A stretch of DNA of 32,571 nt from Agromyces bracchium (GCF_009709675.1 NZ_WMLB01000015.1:1-32571); one strand, 5' to 3'; counted from the first letter of the stretch, positions 1 through 7,270 are shown. The notes: generated from the sequence alone by a model not told the origin. Translations and numbers: made by a program.

Positions 1-59
1 GGCGGCCTTCTCGGCGGCGGCCTTCTCGGCGGCGGCCTTCTCGGCGGCGGCCTTCTCGG
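1..59. repeat. 15-bp tandem repeat inside a coding region
   Basis: The unit GGCGGCCTTCTCGGC is repeated about four times without change and runs to the window edge. On the minus strand it encodes AEKAA steps of the partial membrane protein. The exactness at DNA level suggests recent slippage expansion, so the copy number is likely to vary between strains. Confidence 0.8.
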
Positions 60-555
60 CGGCCTTCTTGTCGAACTCCGCGACCTTCGCCGTCACGTCG
101 TCGAGCCGGTCGGACGTGGCGTCCACGAGCTCGAACACGCGCTCGGGCGCGAGGTAGCTGTAGTCGGAGAGGCTCGCGACGGACGAGGCGAGCTCGGTGG
201 CATCCGCCTTGCCCTTCGCCTTCGCGATCGTGTCGTCGGCGGCCTTCAGCGTGTCCTCGGCCGTCTTGACGGCGTGGGCCTCGAGCAGGCCGCCGGCCGC
301 GTCGAGCTGGTCGATGCCGCGGTCGGCGCCCTCGGCGATCGCCGCGGTCTCGGCGACGCGACGCTCCTGGTCGGCGACGGCCGACTGGACCGCGAAGCCC
401 GAGCCGACGATCGCGCCGATCGTGACGACCGCGCCGGAGGCGATCCAGGCGGCACGGCGGTTGCGTCGGGTGCGACGGACCCGGGCGCGGGTGCCGTCGA
501 CGGTCTCGTCGTGGGTGGTCAGGGTGGTGCTGGGGGAACTGTTCTGGTTGCGCAT
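1..555 (-). CDS. membrane-anchored Ala/Glu/Lys-rich protein, C-terminus cut by window edge
   Basis: I do not recognise the family. The frame is open from an ATG at 553-555 to the window edge (185 codons, no stop), so the C-terminus is missing. About 33 residues rich in Arg and Thr precede one hydrophobic segment (about residues 35-57, AWIASGAVVTIGAIVGSGFA), suggesting a single-pass, N-in protein with the rest outside. The following region is Ala/Asp/Glu-rich and helical in character. It ends in repeated AAAEK units encoded by near-perfect 15-bp DNA repeats that run off the window. Such Lys/Ala helical stalks often lead to a cell-wall or calcium-binding domain, but that is only a guess. There is no good Shine-Dalgarno just upstream of the ATG, so the start is moderately certain. 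Confidence 0.75.
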   Translation of the reverse strand, partial: MRNQNSSPSTTLTTHDETVDGTRARVRRTRRNRRAAWIASGAVVTIGAIVGSGFAVQSAVADQERRVAETAAIAEGADRGIDQLDAAGGLLEAHAVKTAEDTLKAADDTIAKAKGKADATELASSVASLSDYSYLAPERVFELVDATSDRLDDVTAKVAEFDKKAAEKAAAEKAAAEKAAAEKAA

Positions 556-710
556 GAAATCTCGTGGCGGCGCTCGAGGTGCTGTCCTCGTGCGCCGCTG
601 TTCTCGTCTCGGTGCTTGAAATGGGGGTCGCCGCGGCGAAGTCGCCAGTCTGCACACCCTTTCTCCACGAGTCGTGCCCATTCCCTGTGAAAGTCATCCG
701 AACAGTCGAC

Positions 711-739
711 GGATACTCACCTCCGTGAGAGGGGGATCC
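711..739 (-). terminator. possible terminator after the 88-aa gene
   Basis: Directly after the stop codon at 740 an interrupted hairpin can form on the minus strand: GGAT pairs with ATCC outside, and CTCAC pairs with GTGAG around a GGAG loop. There is no T run. The rest of 556-710 shows no gene. It presumably holds the leader and promoter of the partial membrane protein, but I see no convincing boxes. Confidence 0.35.
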
Positions 740-1006
740 TCACGGCTCGGCGTGCGCGAAATCGGGGTATCCCTGCCATTCCCCGGGGCCGTGCGAGCGC
801 ACGAACGCCTCGTGCACTCGCTCGCACGCGCCGCGCAGCGTGGTGCCCCATCCGAGCAGTCGCCCCTCGAACTCGGCGCGGTAGCGGACCTCGTCGCCGA
901 GGCGCACGATGGCGACCCGGCCGTACTCGCGACCGAGCGAGTCGACGAGGCGCCACCGCCCAGGTTCGGGTTCGTCGGCGGCGAGGATCGGATGCCAGGT
1001 GGCCAG
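740..1006 (-). CDS. small conserved-looking hypothetical protein (88 aa), apparent CTG start
   Basis: The frame has no in-frame ATG or GTG at its 5' end, so routine ORF calling misses it. Reading from CTG at 1004-1006 gives a protein starting (M)ATWHPILAADEPEPG, with a central basic/aromatic stretch (REYGRVAIVRL, VRYRAEFEGRLLGWGTTLRGA) and ending AHAEP. From memory, small actinobacterial proteins beginning M-T-x-WHPILAA are common in this group, and the alignment would put the start exactly at this CTG. A strong GGAGG lies 8 nt upstream of the CTG. It follows the SulP gene by 64 nt on the same strand, so it is probably the third gene of the ArsR-SulP operon. It has no signal peptide or membrane segment. 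Function is unknown. The frame stays open upstream, so a longer product from another non-ATG codon cannot be excluded. Confidence 0.7.
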   Translation of the reverse strand: MATWHPILAADEPEPGRWRLVDSLGREYGRVAIVRLGDEVRYRAEFEGRLLGWGTTLRGACERVHEAFVRSHGPGEWQGYPDFAHAEP

Positions 1007-1070
1007 TGGTGCTCCCTCCCGAGCGCCCCGGCCGGCGTGCCTCGATCGTACGTCGGGCCACCCCCGATCG

Positions 1071-2732
1071 TCACATCGCGGCGGACGCCCGGTGGACGTG
1101 ACTGCGCGCGTGCGCGACCGCGCTCGCGAGGTCGTCGAACAGGTGCTTCTGGTGCCGGAGCGAGTCGATGACGCCCACCCGGCGTGCGAGCTCGAGGTGC
1201 CGGTCCTGGATCCCCTTCACGAGCACGGTCACGCCGCGTCGCTCCAGCGCCTGGACCAGTTCGGTGACCACCTGCGCCCCGGTCGCATCGAGGATCTGGA
1301 GCTGCGACATCCGGATGATGACGACGTCGACGTCACGCATCGCCCCCACGCGCTCGAGCATGCGCTCGGCCGCGCCGAAGAAGAGGGCGCCCTCGAGCCG
1401 GAACAGCGCGACCCGCTCGTCCCCGGCCTCCGCCGGTCCCGGCAGTTCCTCCCGATGCACGCCGCTCGATCGGGCGAGCGTGCGAAGCGCGAGGAACGCC
1501 GCCACCGCGATGCCGACGAGCACCGCCGTGATGAGGTCGACGCTCACGGTGATGATCGCCGTCGCGACGAACACGACCGCATCGGCCCGCGTCGAACCGA
1601 CGACCGACCGCACGGTCGCGACGGAGATCATGCGCGTGGCCGTGACCATGAGCACGCCGGCGAGCGCCGCGAGCGGGATCGACGCCACCACCGACGCCCC
1701 GACCGCGACGATCGCGGCGAGGAGCACCGCGTGGACGATGGCCGAGAGCCTCGTGCGCCCGCCCGTGCGGACGTTCACGGCGGTCCGAGCGATGGCACCG
1801 GTCGCCGGCATGCCGCCGAAGACTGCCGAGGCGATCGAGGCGAGTCCCTGGCCCACGAGCTCGCGATCGGCGTCGTACGGGCCGGTGTCGGAGATGGATG
1901 CCGCGACCCGCGCCGAGAGCAGCGACTCGATCGCGGCGAGCGCGGCGACCGTCGCCGCCGGCAGGAGGAGGGACGAGAGCGTCGCGGGATCGAGCGCGGG
2001 GAGCGTCGGCGCCGGGAGGCCGCTCGGCAGCGCCCCGATCGTCGCGACGGGGATGCCCGCGAGCACGACGACCACGGTGACGACGACGATCGCGACGATC
2101 GAGCCCGGCACGAGCGGGTGGATGCGGGGCGCGATCAGCATGATCGCGGCGACCGTCGCGACGACGGCGAGCGACCACGCCGCGTCGGGCCAGGTCGCCC
2201 CGAGTATCGCGTCGACCGCGCCGACGACGGCGTTCGCACCCTCCGTGGCGGGCACGCCGACGGCCGCCGGGACCTGCTGGAGGAAGATGATGACGGCGAT
2301 CCCGAGCGTGAACCCCTCGATCACCGGCCACGGGATGAACGTCACGGCGCGGCCGAGCCGCAGCGCCCCGGCCACGAGGACCATCGCGCCGGCGAGGAGG
2401 CCGACGATCGCGAGTGCGCCCGGGCCGTGCGCGGCGATGATCGGCGCCAGCACGACGACCATCGCGCCGGTCGGCCCGGAGACCTGCACGTTCGAACCGC
2501 CGAACACGGCCGCGACGACGCCCGCGACGATCGCGGTCACGAGCCCGCTCGCGGCGCCGGCCCCGGAGCTCACGCCGAACGCGAGCGCGAGCGGCAGCGC
2601 CACGATCCCGACCGTGACGCCGGCGACGAGGTCGCCCCTCCAGGTGCGGCGGAGGTCGCGGTAGTCGGCGACGCCGGGCAGCAGCGAGCGGAAGCCGCGT
2701 GCGGCGCGCCGCACGGTCGTGGCGGCGGTCAC
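1071..2732 (-). CDS. SulP/SLC26-family anion permease with STAS domain
   Basis: A 553-residue protein with the usual bacterial SulP layout. A multi-pass membrane region runs from about 30 to 430 and begins DLVAGVTVGIVALPLALAFG, the typical first helix of SulP carriers. A cytoplasmic STAS domain follows at about 440-545, with the loop ILDATGAQVV around Asp482. Family members carry sulfate, bicarbonate or other anions across the cytoplasmic membrane; the substrate here cannot be read from sequence. The conserved FGGMPATGAIARTAVNVRTGGRTRLS stretch of the carrier domain is present. The GTG start at 2730-2732 overlaps the TGA of the upstream ArsR gene in a GTGA arrangement, so the two are translationally coupled and the carrier is almost certainly controlled by that regulator. 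No sulfate assimilation or carbonic anhydrase gene is nearby to settle the substrate. Confidence 0.92.
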   Translation of the reverse strand: MTAATTVRRAARGFRSLLPGVADYRDLRRTWRGDLVAGVTVGIVALPLALAFGVSSGAGAASGLVTAIVAGVVAAVFGGSNVQVSGPTGAMVVVLAPIIAAHGPGALAIVGLLAGAMVLVAGALRLGRAVTFIPWPVIEGFTLGIAVIIFLQQVPAAVGVPATEGANAVVGAVDAILGATWPDAAWSLAVVATVAAIMLIAPRIHPLVPGSIVAIVVVTVVVVLAGIPVATIGALPSGLPAPTLPALDPATLSSLLLPAATVAALAAIESLLSARVAASISDTGPYDADRELVGQGLASIASAVFGGMPATGAIARTAVNVRTGGRTRLSAIVHAVLLAAIVAVGASVVASIPLAALAGVLMVTATRMISVATVRSVVGSTRADAVVFVATAIITVSVDLITAVLVGIAVAAFLALRTLARSSGVHREELPGPAEAGDERVALFRLEGALFFGAAERMLERVGAMRDVDVVIIRMSQLQILDATGAQVVTELVQALERRGVTVLVKGIQDRHLELARRVGVIDSLRHQKHLFDDLASAVAHARSHVHRASAAM

Positions 2733-3166
2733 GACCGCGCCGCCGTCACCGTTGAGGCCTCGGCGACCGGCGCGGCCGAGGCATCCGTCGCCCTCGCCGC
2801 CGCCTGCGTCGGGATGTCGGGCAGGCCCGCCTGCTCGACGAGCTGCCGCTCGGTGGCCTGCAGGATCTCGCCGAGCAGCGCTCGGGCGACGCGGAGGAGG
2901 TCGGCGACCTGCGGGTAGGCGAGCCGGTACGACACCTGGTTGCCGCGGCGCTCCGCGGTCACGAGCCGGTAGTTGCGGAGCACGGCGAGGTGTTGGGAGA
3001 GGTGGGACGCCTCGAGTCCCGTCGCCTCGAGGAGTGCGGCGACGGGCGTCTCGGCGTCGGGCGTCGCAGCGAGCACCTCGAGCACGCGGACGCGCAGGGG
3101 GTGCGCGAGGCCCTTGAACAGGTTGGCCTTGACCTCGTAGAGCGGCCGGCTGGCATCGGTGAACAC
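2729..3166 (-). CDS. ArsR-family winged-helix repressor
   Basis: A 145-residue regulator with an ArsR-type winged helix at about residues 8-95: LFKGLAHPLRVRVLEVL, then recognition helix EASHLSQHLAVLRNY and wing VTAERRGNQVSYRLA. I place the start at GTG 3164-3166 because GGAGGA lies 6 nt upstream. An upstream frame extension would run through the operator and is unlikely to be translated. The protein has no cysteine at all, so the thiolate metal or redox sites of ArsR, CadC and BigR types are absent; its signal is unknown. A tail of about 30 Ala/Thr-rich residues ends the protein. It is the first gene of an operon with the SulP carrier (4-bp overlap) and probably the 88-aa protein. A perfect palindrome just upstream is the likely autoregulatory operator. 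Confidence 0.88.
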   Translation of the reverse strand: MFTDASRPLYEVKANLFKGLAHPLRVRVLEVLAATPDAETPVAALLEATGLEASHLSQHLAVLRNYRLVTAERRGNQVSYRLAYPQVADLLRVARALLGEILQATERQLVEQAGLPDIPTQAAARATDASAAPVAEASTVTAARS

Positions 3167-3178
3167 GCTGACTCCTCC

Positions 3179-3204
3179 ATGGATTGATGAATCCATCAAT
3201 CCAT
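3179..3204. promoter_or_regulatory. ArsR operator palindrome
   Basis: Two perfect 11-bp arms, ATGGATTGATG and CATCAATCCAT, are separated by 4 bp. This AT-rich island stands out in about 70% GC surroundings. It lies 12 nt upstream of the ArsR start and next to a minus-strand CATAAT at 3203-3208 that resembles a -10 box, so the predicted transcription start falls inside the palindrome. Binding there would block RNA polymerase, consistent with autorepression of the ArsR-SulP operon. The size and symmetry fit an ArsR dimer site. Confidence 0.8.
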
Positions 3205-3268
3205 TATGCGCTCGTCCGCGACGCGGCGCTTCCTGCGCGGCGACGTCGGTCGTCGGCGCGACCAAGCG

Positions 3269-3853
3269 TCAGTCGGCTGTCGGCGCGGCCCCGATGACGC
3301 CCGCGGCGAGCGCGGGCTCGGCGTAGGCCCGCGCGAGATCGGCCACCGTCGCGTGGGCGTTCAGCCCGCTCGGGTTCGGCACGACCCAGAGCTCGGCATC
3401 CGCGATCCGGTCCTCCTGCCGTCCGGCCCGGGCCCTCGGGCGGTCGAACCCCTGGCGGTACGCGGTGAGGCCGACGACGGCGACGACGAGCGGATGCCAC
3501 CCGGCGACGTCCCGCTCGAGGCGCGCGGCGCCCTCGTGGAGCTCGCTCCGGTCGAGTTCGTCCGCACGCGCGGTGGCGCGGTGCACGAGGTTCGTGATGC
3601 CGATGCCGGCGTCGAGGAGCATGCGGCGGTCGGCCTCGCTCATGCCGTTCGCGACGTCGGGAAGGCGCGGGAGGATACCGGCGGCGAGGAGCGCCGGGTA
3701 GAAGCGGTTACCCGGGTGGGCGAAGTGCGTTCCGGTCGCAGCGGTCCAGAGCCCCGGGTTGATGCCGACGAAGACGAGCCGAGGGTGCTCGGGCATCAGG
3801 TCGGCGACGCTCGCGCCACGGTACGACTCGAGTTCGGCGCGCGTGAAGCCCAT
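3269..3853 (-). CDS. mug: mismatch-specific DNA glycosylase (G:U/T), Mug family
   Basis: A 194-residue protein of the uracil-DNA glycosylase superfamily, Mug/TDG branch. Motif 1 is GINPG at residues 30-34, where Asn32 corresponds to the catalytic-motif asparagine of E. coli Mug. Motif 2 is NPSGLNAH at 160-167, which contacts the mismatch. The family removes uracil or ethenocytosine opposite guanine to start base-excision repair in the cytoplasm. The length is close to the usual range of about 165-200 residues. The ATG at 3853 has GGAGGAG at a good distance. The gene stands alone on the minus strand: the ArsR gene lies 102 nt downstream with its own operator, and the esterase diverges on the other side. 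An acidic/Ala-rich C-terminal tail ends at TAD. No unusual residues are seen in the motifs. Confidence 0.93.
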   Translation of the reverse strand: MGFTRAELESYRGASVADLMPEHPRLVFVGINPGLWTAATGTHFAHPGNRFYPALLAAGILPRLPDVANGMSEADRRMLLDAGIGITNLVHRATARADELDRSELHEGAARLERDVAGWHPLVVAVVGLTAYRQGFDRPRARAGRQEDRIADAELWVVPNPSGLNAHATVADLARAYAEPALAAGVIGAAPTAD

Positions 3854-3965
3854 CCGGTCTCCTCCCTCGCGCGGATGCCGCCGTCAGCCTACTGCGCGGC
3901 TGCGGCGGGGCGATACGGGACCTTCGCCCCGAGCGCCGATGCGGCGACGGGTGCAGCGTGGGGAC

Positions 3966-5519
3966 ATGGACACGGTCGTCAGGACCGACGTCGGCGCGGT
4001 GCGCGGGAGGGTCGTCGACGGGGTGCACGCCTTCCTCGGGGTGCCGTACGCGGCTCCGCCGTTCGGTGCGAACCGCCTGCTCCCGCCTCGACCGGCCCCG
4101 CCGTGGGACGGGGTCCGCGACGCCGGTGCGCTCGGGCCGGAGCCGCCGCAGGTCGCTCCCCCGCCGACGGGCGGTGCGGCGGCGGGTGCGTCGGAGGACT
4201 GGCGCGGGGTCGACGAGGCGTTCTCCGGCCTCGAGCACGCGGCACCCGCGGAGGACGTGCTGAACCTGAACATCTGGACCCCCGACCCCGGCGCGGTGCG
4301 CCTCCCGGTGATGGTCTGGATCCAGGGCGGCATGTTCGAGCTCAGTTCGACGGCCGCGTACGACGGGAGCCGGTTCGCCCGGGACGGCGTGGTGTGCGTC
4401 GTCATCAACTGGCGACCGGGCGCCGAGGGCTTCCTCGTGTTTGACGACGGGAACGCGAACCGGGGGCTCCTCGACCAAGTGGCGGCGCTCGAGTGGGTCC
4501 GCGACCGGATCGCCGCATTCGGCGGAGACCCCGGGAACGTGACCGTCTTCGGCGAGTCGGCTGGGGCCATGAGCATCGGGATGCTGCTGGCGATGCCGGC
4601 CGCGGCCGGACTGTTCCGACGGGCGATCCTGCAGAGCGGTGCCGCGCACCACGTGATCTCCCGGGCCGATGCGGCGAGGGTGGCCGGGCTCCTCGCCGAG
4701 CGCCTCGGCGTCGCCGCGACCCGCGAGGCGTTCGCGTCGGTCGGCGTGCCGCGCCTGCTCGCCGCGCAGGCCGAGCTGAAGGCCGACCTGATGGCGCACC
4801 CCGACCCCGATCGGTGGGGGATGCCGCTGGTGGCGACGACCATGCCGTGGCAGCCGGTCGTCGACGGCGAGGTGGTCCCCGAGGCGCCGATCGCGCGCAT
4901 CGCGGCGGGCTCGGCGAGCGAGGTCGACGTCATCGTGGGCACGAACGTCGACGACTGGCGCCTGTGGCTCATGGTGAGCGGCGCGTTCGGGCGGATCACG
5001 CACGAGATCCTCGAGGGCGCGGTGGCGCAGTACGGCTCGCAGGCCCTGGCGGCGTACGACCTGCCGGTCGCGACCGCGCTCGCCGCCTACCGCGACCGGT
5101 ACCGGCAGGCGGTTCCGGGCGACGTGCTCGCCTCGGTCCAGACCGACTGGTGGATGCGGATCCCCGCCATCCGGTTGGCGGAGGCGCACACGGCCGGACG
5201 CGCACGCACGTACATGTACGAGTTCGCGTGGCCCTCGCCCGGGCTCGGCGCGGTGCATGCGCTCGAGATCCCGTTCGTGTTCGACACGCTCTCCCCCGAC
5301 ACTCCGCTCTTCGGCCCCATGCTCGGCCCGACCCCGCCACGCGCGCTCGCCGACGAGATGCACGGTGCGTGGGTCGCGTTCGCGACCTCGGGCGACCCCG
5401 GCGAGCACTGGCCGCGGTACGACGTCGAGTTGCGCGCGACGATGCGCTTCGACGTGGAGTCGCGCATCGTGGTCGACCCGCGAGCCTGGGAGCGCGACCT
5501 CTGGGCGGGCATTCGGTGA
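3966..5519 (+). CDS. type B carboxylesterase (para-nitrobenzyl esterase family)
   Basis: A 517-residue alpha/beta hydrolase of the carboxylesterase/cholinesterase type. The nucleophile is Ser198 in FGESAGA. The acid is probably Asp330 in GTNVDDW, where most relatives have GTxxDE. The histidine is His431 in AVHALEIPFVF, matching the pNB esterase KAFHALELPFVF. The family hydrolyses carboxylic esters. The oxyanion-hole motif, usually HGGxF, reads IQGGMF with Gln120 in place of histidine, which is unusual. There is no signal peptide, so it is likely cytoplasmic. I start at ATG 3966 (MDTVVRTDVGAVRGRV); the longer open frame upstream lacks family similarity. Its stop overlaps the GTG of the next gene, so the pair is co-translated. 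A CAGCGT hexamer 6 nt before the ATG may be a degenerate -10 box. Confidence 0.9.
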   Translation: MDTVVRTDVGAVRGRVVDGVHAFLGVPYAAPPFGANRLLPPRPAPPWDGVRDAGALGPEPPQVAPPPTGGAAAGASEDWRGVDEAFSGLEHAAPAEDVLNLNIWTPDPGAVRLPVMVWIQGGMFELSSTAAYDGSRFARDGVVCVVINWRPGAEGFLVFDDGNANRGLLDQVAALEWVRDRIAAFGGDPGNVTVFGESAGAMSIGMLLAMPAAAGLFRRAILQSGAAHHVISRADAARVAGLLAERLGVAATREAFASVGVPRLLAAQAELKADLMAHPDPDRWGMPLVATTMPWQPVVDGEVVPEAPIARIAAGSASEVDVIVGTNVDDWRLWLMVSGAFGRITHEILEGAVAQYGSQALAAYDLPVATALAAYRDRYRQAVPGDVLASVQTDWWMRIPAIRLAEAHTAGRARTYMYEFAWPSPGLGAVHALEIPFVFDTLSPDTPLFGPMLGPTPPRALADEMHGAWVAFATSGDPGEHWPRYDVELRATMRFDVESRIVVDPRAWERDLWAGIR

Positions 5520-6334
5520 GCACAGCGCCCGCGGGAGGCGGCGAGCCGGAGCCGCCACGAGGCGGTGCCCGGCCTGCACCCGGGTACACCCTCCGGCCGA
5601 TCCCCCGCGAGCGCCGTCCGGTGCTCGACCGCCTCGCGAGCGCGCATCGCCGCCACCAGGTCCACGCGCTCGTCGAGCTCGACGTCGACGAGGCCGCTGC
5701 CCGGCTCGCGGCCGCCGAGCCGCACGTGTCCTGGACCGGCTTCGTCGTCGCCTCGCTCGCCCGCGCCGTCGCCGAGCACCCCGACGTGAACGTCCGTCGG
5801 GCCGGCGGGCGGGTCCTCGCGTTCGACCACGTCGACATCGGGGCGACCGTCGAGCGCCCGTCGGCGGGTCGCGCGGTGCTCGATGTCGTCACCGTCCGCG
5901 ATGCAGACCGGTCGACCCCCGCCGAGATCACGGACCTGCTGCACGCGGTGAAGGTCGGACCGGGCGCGGATCACCGCCCGCGGGGCGCGATGCGCGCCAT
6001 CCTCGCCCTGCCCGGCCCGCTGCGACGTGCGGCGATCCGCGTCGCCGGCACCAGGCCCGGCGTCGCTGCCTCCTTCGGGCCGGCCATCGGCGTGACCTCG
6101 ATCGGCATGTTCTCGCGCAGCTGGGGCTGGGCGGTGCCGCTCGCACCGTTGACGGTGATCGTCACGGTCGGCGGTGTCGCCGAACGGGCCGTCGTCCGCG
6201 ACGGACGGGTCGTCGCCCGTCGGATGCTCCCCCTCACGCTGAGCTTCGACCACGCCCTCGTCGACGGCGCCCCCGCCGCCCGTTTCACCGAGACGCTCCG
6301 CCGGACGATCGAGACCGCATCGGTGCTCGCGTGA
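5516..6334 (+). CDS. stand-alone 2-oxoacid dehydrogenase acyltransferase (E2)-like protein
   Basis: A 272-residue protein matching only the C-terminal catalytic fold of dihydrolipoamide acyltransferases and chloramphenicol acetyltransferase-like enzymes. There is no lipoyl domain and no E1-binding domain. The active-site signature is LSFDHALVDGAPAARF with His246 and Asp250 (HxxxDG) intact. A central part (GVTSIGMFSRSWGWAVPLAPLTVIVTVGG) resembles the trimer core of E2. A tether of about 25 Pro/Gly-rich residues opens the protein. The GTG start at 5516 overlaps the esterase stop (GTGA), so the two are translationally coupled. Without a lipoyl arm it probably transfers an acyl group from CoA to some other acceptor, but the substrate is unknown. 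It ends 19 nt from the convergent Nudix-SRPBCC gene, with a hairpin between. Confidence 0.82.
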   Translation: MSTAPAGGGEPEPPRGGARPAPGYTLRPIPRERRPVLDRLASAHRRHQVHALVELDVDEAAARLAAAEPHVSWTGFVVASLARAVAEHPDVNVRRAGGRVLAFDHVDIGATVERPSAGRAVLDVVTVRDADRSTPAEITDLLHAVKVGPGADHRPRGAMRAILALPGPLRRAAIRVAGTRPGVAASFGPAIGVTSIGMFSRSWGWAVPLAPLTVIVTVGGVAERAVVRDGRVVARRMLPLTLSFDHALVDGAPAARFTETLRRTIETASVLA

Positions 6335-6351
6335 ACCCGCGAATCGCGGGT
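6335..6351. terminator. hairpin between convergent genes, probable bidirectional terminator
   Basis: Perfect 7-bp arms ACCCGCG and CGCGGGT with a 3-nt loop start immediately after the TGA at 6332-6334 and end 2 nt before the stop of the opposite gene. The hairpin fills nearly the whole 19-nt gap between two convergent genes. There is no T run on either side, as is common in high-GC actinobacteria. Confidence 0.55.
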
Positions 6352-6353
6352 CG

Positions 6354-7190
6354 TCAGGTCGTGCGAGCGGATGCCTCGGCTCGTCGGCGCACGGAACGGA
6401 GCATCCGCCGCGTCGCCGCCCGGTGCAGGCCGAGCCCCATGAGCACGCCGCGGTACACGGTGCCGCTTCGGCCGGGGAAGATCGCCCTCGTCTCGGCGCG
6501 GAGGAGGCTCCGATCGGGCCCGAGCGCGTCGATGCGGAACGTGAGCTCGTAGTCGGAGAACCGGTGCCGTCCGGCGAGCGAGAGTCGCTGCGGCGGCTCG
6601 GCGGCGACGACGTGGAATCCGGGAACGACCGCCCCGACACCCGGCACGGCCGGGCCCTCGCGCGTGACGTCGTCCGCGCCGAGCATGCGGGCGAACCGTG
6701 CGGATGCCGCGTGCGAGACGACCTCGGCGAGGGCCCGCCACACGACGTCGCGACCGGCCGCCACCTCGTTGACGTGCTCATCGACGTGTGGCAGCGAATC
6801 GACCACGCCCGCCCGCCTGAGGTGCTCGATCAGGTGCGTCGTCACGCGCAGCCGGTGCAGCTCGGCGGGCGCGAACCACCGCGCGTCCGCGGCGTCGTCG
6901 CCCGCGGCGAGCGCGCCGCCCACGACCGTCGCGGCGAAGTCGTGGACGTCGAACTCCCGCCCGTCCCCGGTCGGCAGCCGGAGGGTCCAGAGCTCCCGCC
7001 CGACCGCCACGCGCAGCCCGGTCTCCTCGAGCACCTCGCGCGCCGCGGCATCCGCGAACGTCTCCCCCGGTTCGAGGCGGCCGCCCGGCACCGACCACCG
7101 GTCGCGCTGCGGCGGCGCCCCGCGCCGGACGAGCAGCACCCGGCCGTCGCCGTCGGTGATCACGGCGCCCGCGGCGGGCACGACGTCCAT
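6354..7190 (-). CDS. Nudix hydrolase fused to an SRPBCC-like domain
   Basis: A 278-residue protein with two parts. Residues 1-125 are a Nudix domain, with the Nudix box from Gly37 to Leu59 (GGRLEPGETF...REVLEETGL) complete in its Glu/Arg metal-binding residues. It should hydrolyse a nucleoside-diphosphate-linked substrate. Residues about 140-278 (HVNEVAAGRDVVWRALAEVV, LSLAGRHRFSDYELTFRIDAL, LRAETRAIFPGRSGTVYRG) resemble SRPBCC/START-like ligand-binding proteins found as separate actinobacterial genes. The start is ATG 7190: upstream sequence lacks Nudix similarity, and a TATCGT box sits exactly 6 nt before the ATG, suggesting a leaderless mRNA. The two domains are in one continuous frame with no sign of an error. 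The function of the fusion is not known; a hydrolase with a hydrophobic-ligand sensor is one inference. Confidence 0.82.
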   Translation of the reverse strand: MDVVPAAGAVITDGDGRVLLVRRGAPPQRDRWSVPGGRLEPGETFADAAAREVLEETGLRVAVGRELWTLRLPTGDGREFDVHDFAATVVGGALAAGDDAADARWFAPAELHRLRVTTHLIEHLRRAGVVDSLPHVDEHVNEVAAGRDVVWRALAEVVSHAASARFARMLGADDVTREGPAVPGVGAVVPGFHVVAAEPPQRLSLAGRHRFSDYELTFRIDALGPDRSLLRAETRAIFPGRSGTVYRGVLMGLGLHRAATRRMLRSVRRRAEASARTT

Positions 7191-7196
7191 GCCTTC

Positions 7197-7202
7197 ACGA
7201 TA
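7197..7202 (-). promoter_or_regulatory. -10 box (TATCGT), leaderless start of the Nudix-SRPBCC gene
   Basis: TATCGT is followed by 6 nt (GAAGGC) and then the ATG at 7190, so transcription starting 7 nt after the box would begin at the ATG itself. The GAAGG is too close to the ATG to work as a ribosome-binding site. No clear -35 box is visible. Confidence 0.5.
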
Positions 7203-7270
7203 GGGGTGCCGACCGCGCGTGCGCGTTCGCCGACCTGTCGGACCGATCCGCACGACCGGCCCGTGCAGGC

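Noticed and set aside
556..739. Riboswitch (c-di-AMP type) in the leader of the partial membrane protein
   Set aside because: Actinobacterial envelope genes often carry one, but I could not match the conserved core segments in this interval of about 184 nt.
909..2918. Long plus-strand open frame of 669 codons rich in Arg/Asp/His
   Set aside because: It is the antisense of the SulP gene. The composition (strings of RDDR and HRR) is the usual shadow of a high-GC gene, and the SulP frame has clear family motifs.
3206..4444. Plus-strand open frame starting beside the ArsR operator
   Set aside because: It runs antisense to mug and then out of frame through the esterase; composition is low-complexity Arg/Gly and no family is seen.
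3708..5579. Minus-strand open frame of 623 codons opposite the esterase
   Set aside because: It is antisense to a well-supported carboxylesterase with an intact catalytic serine and histidine; the shadow has no recognisable domain.
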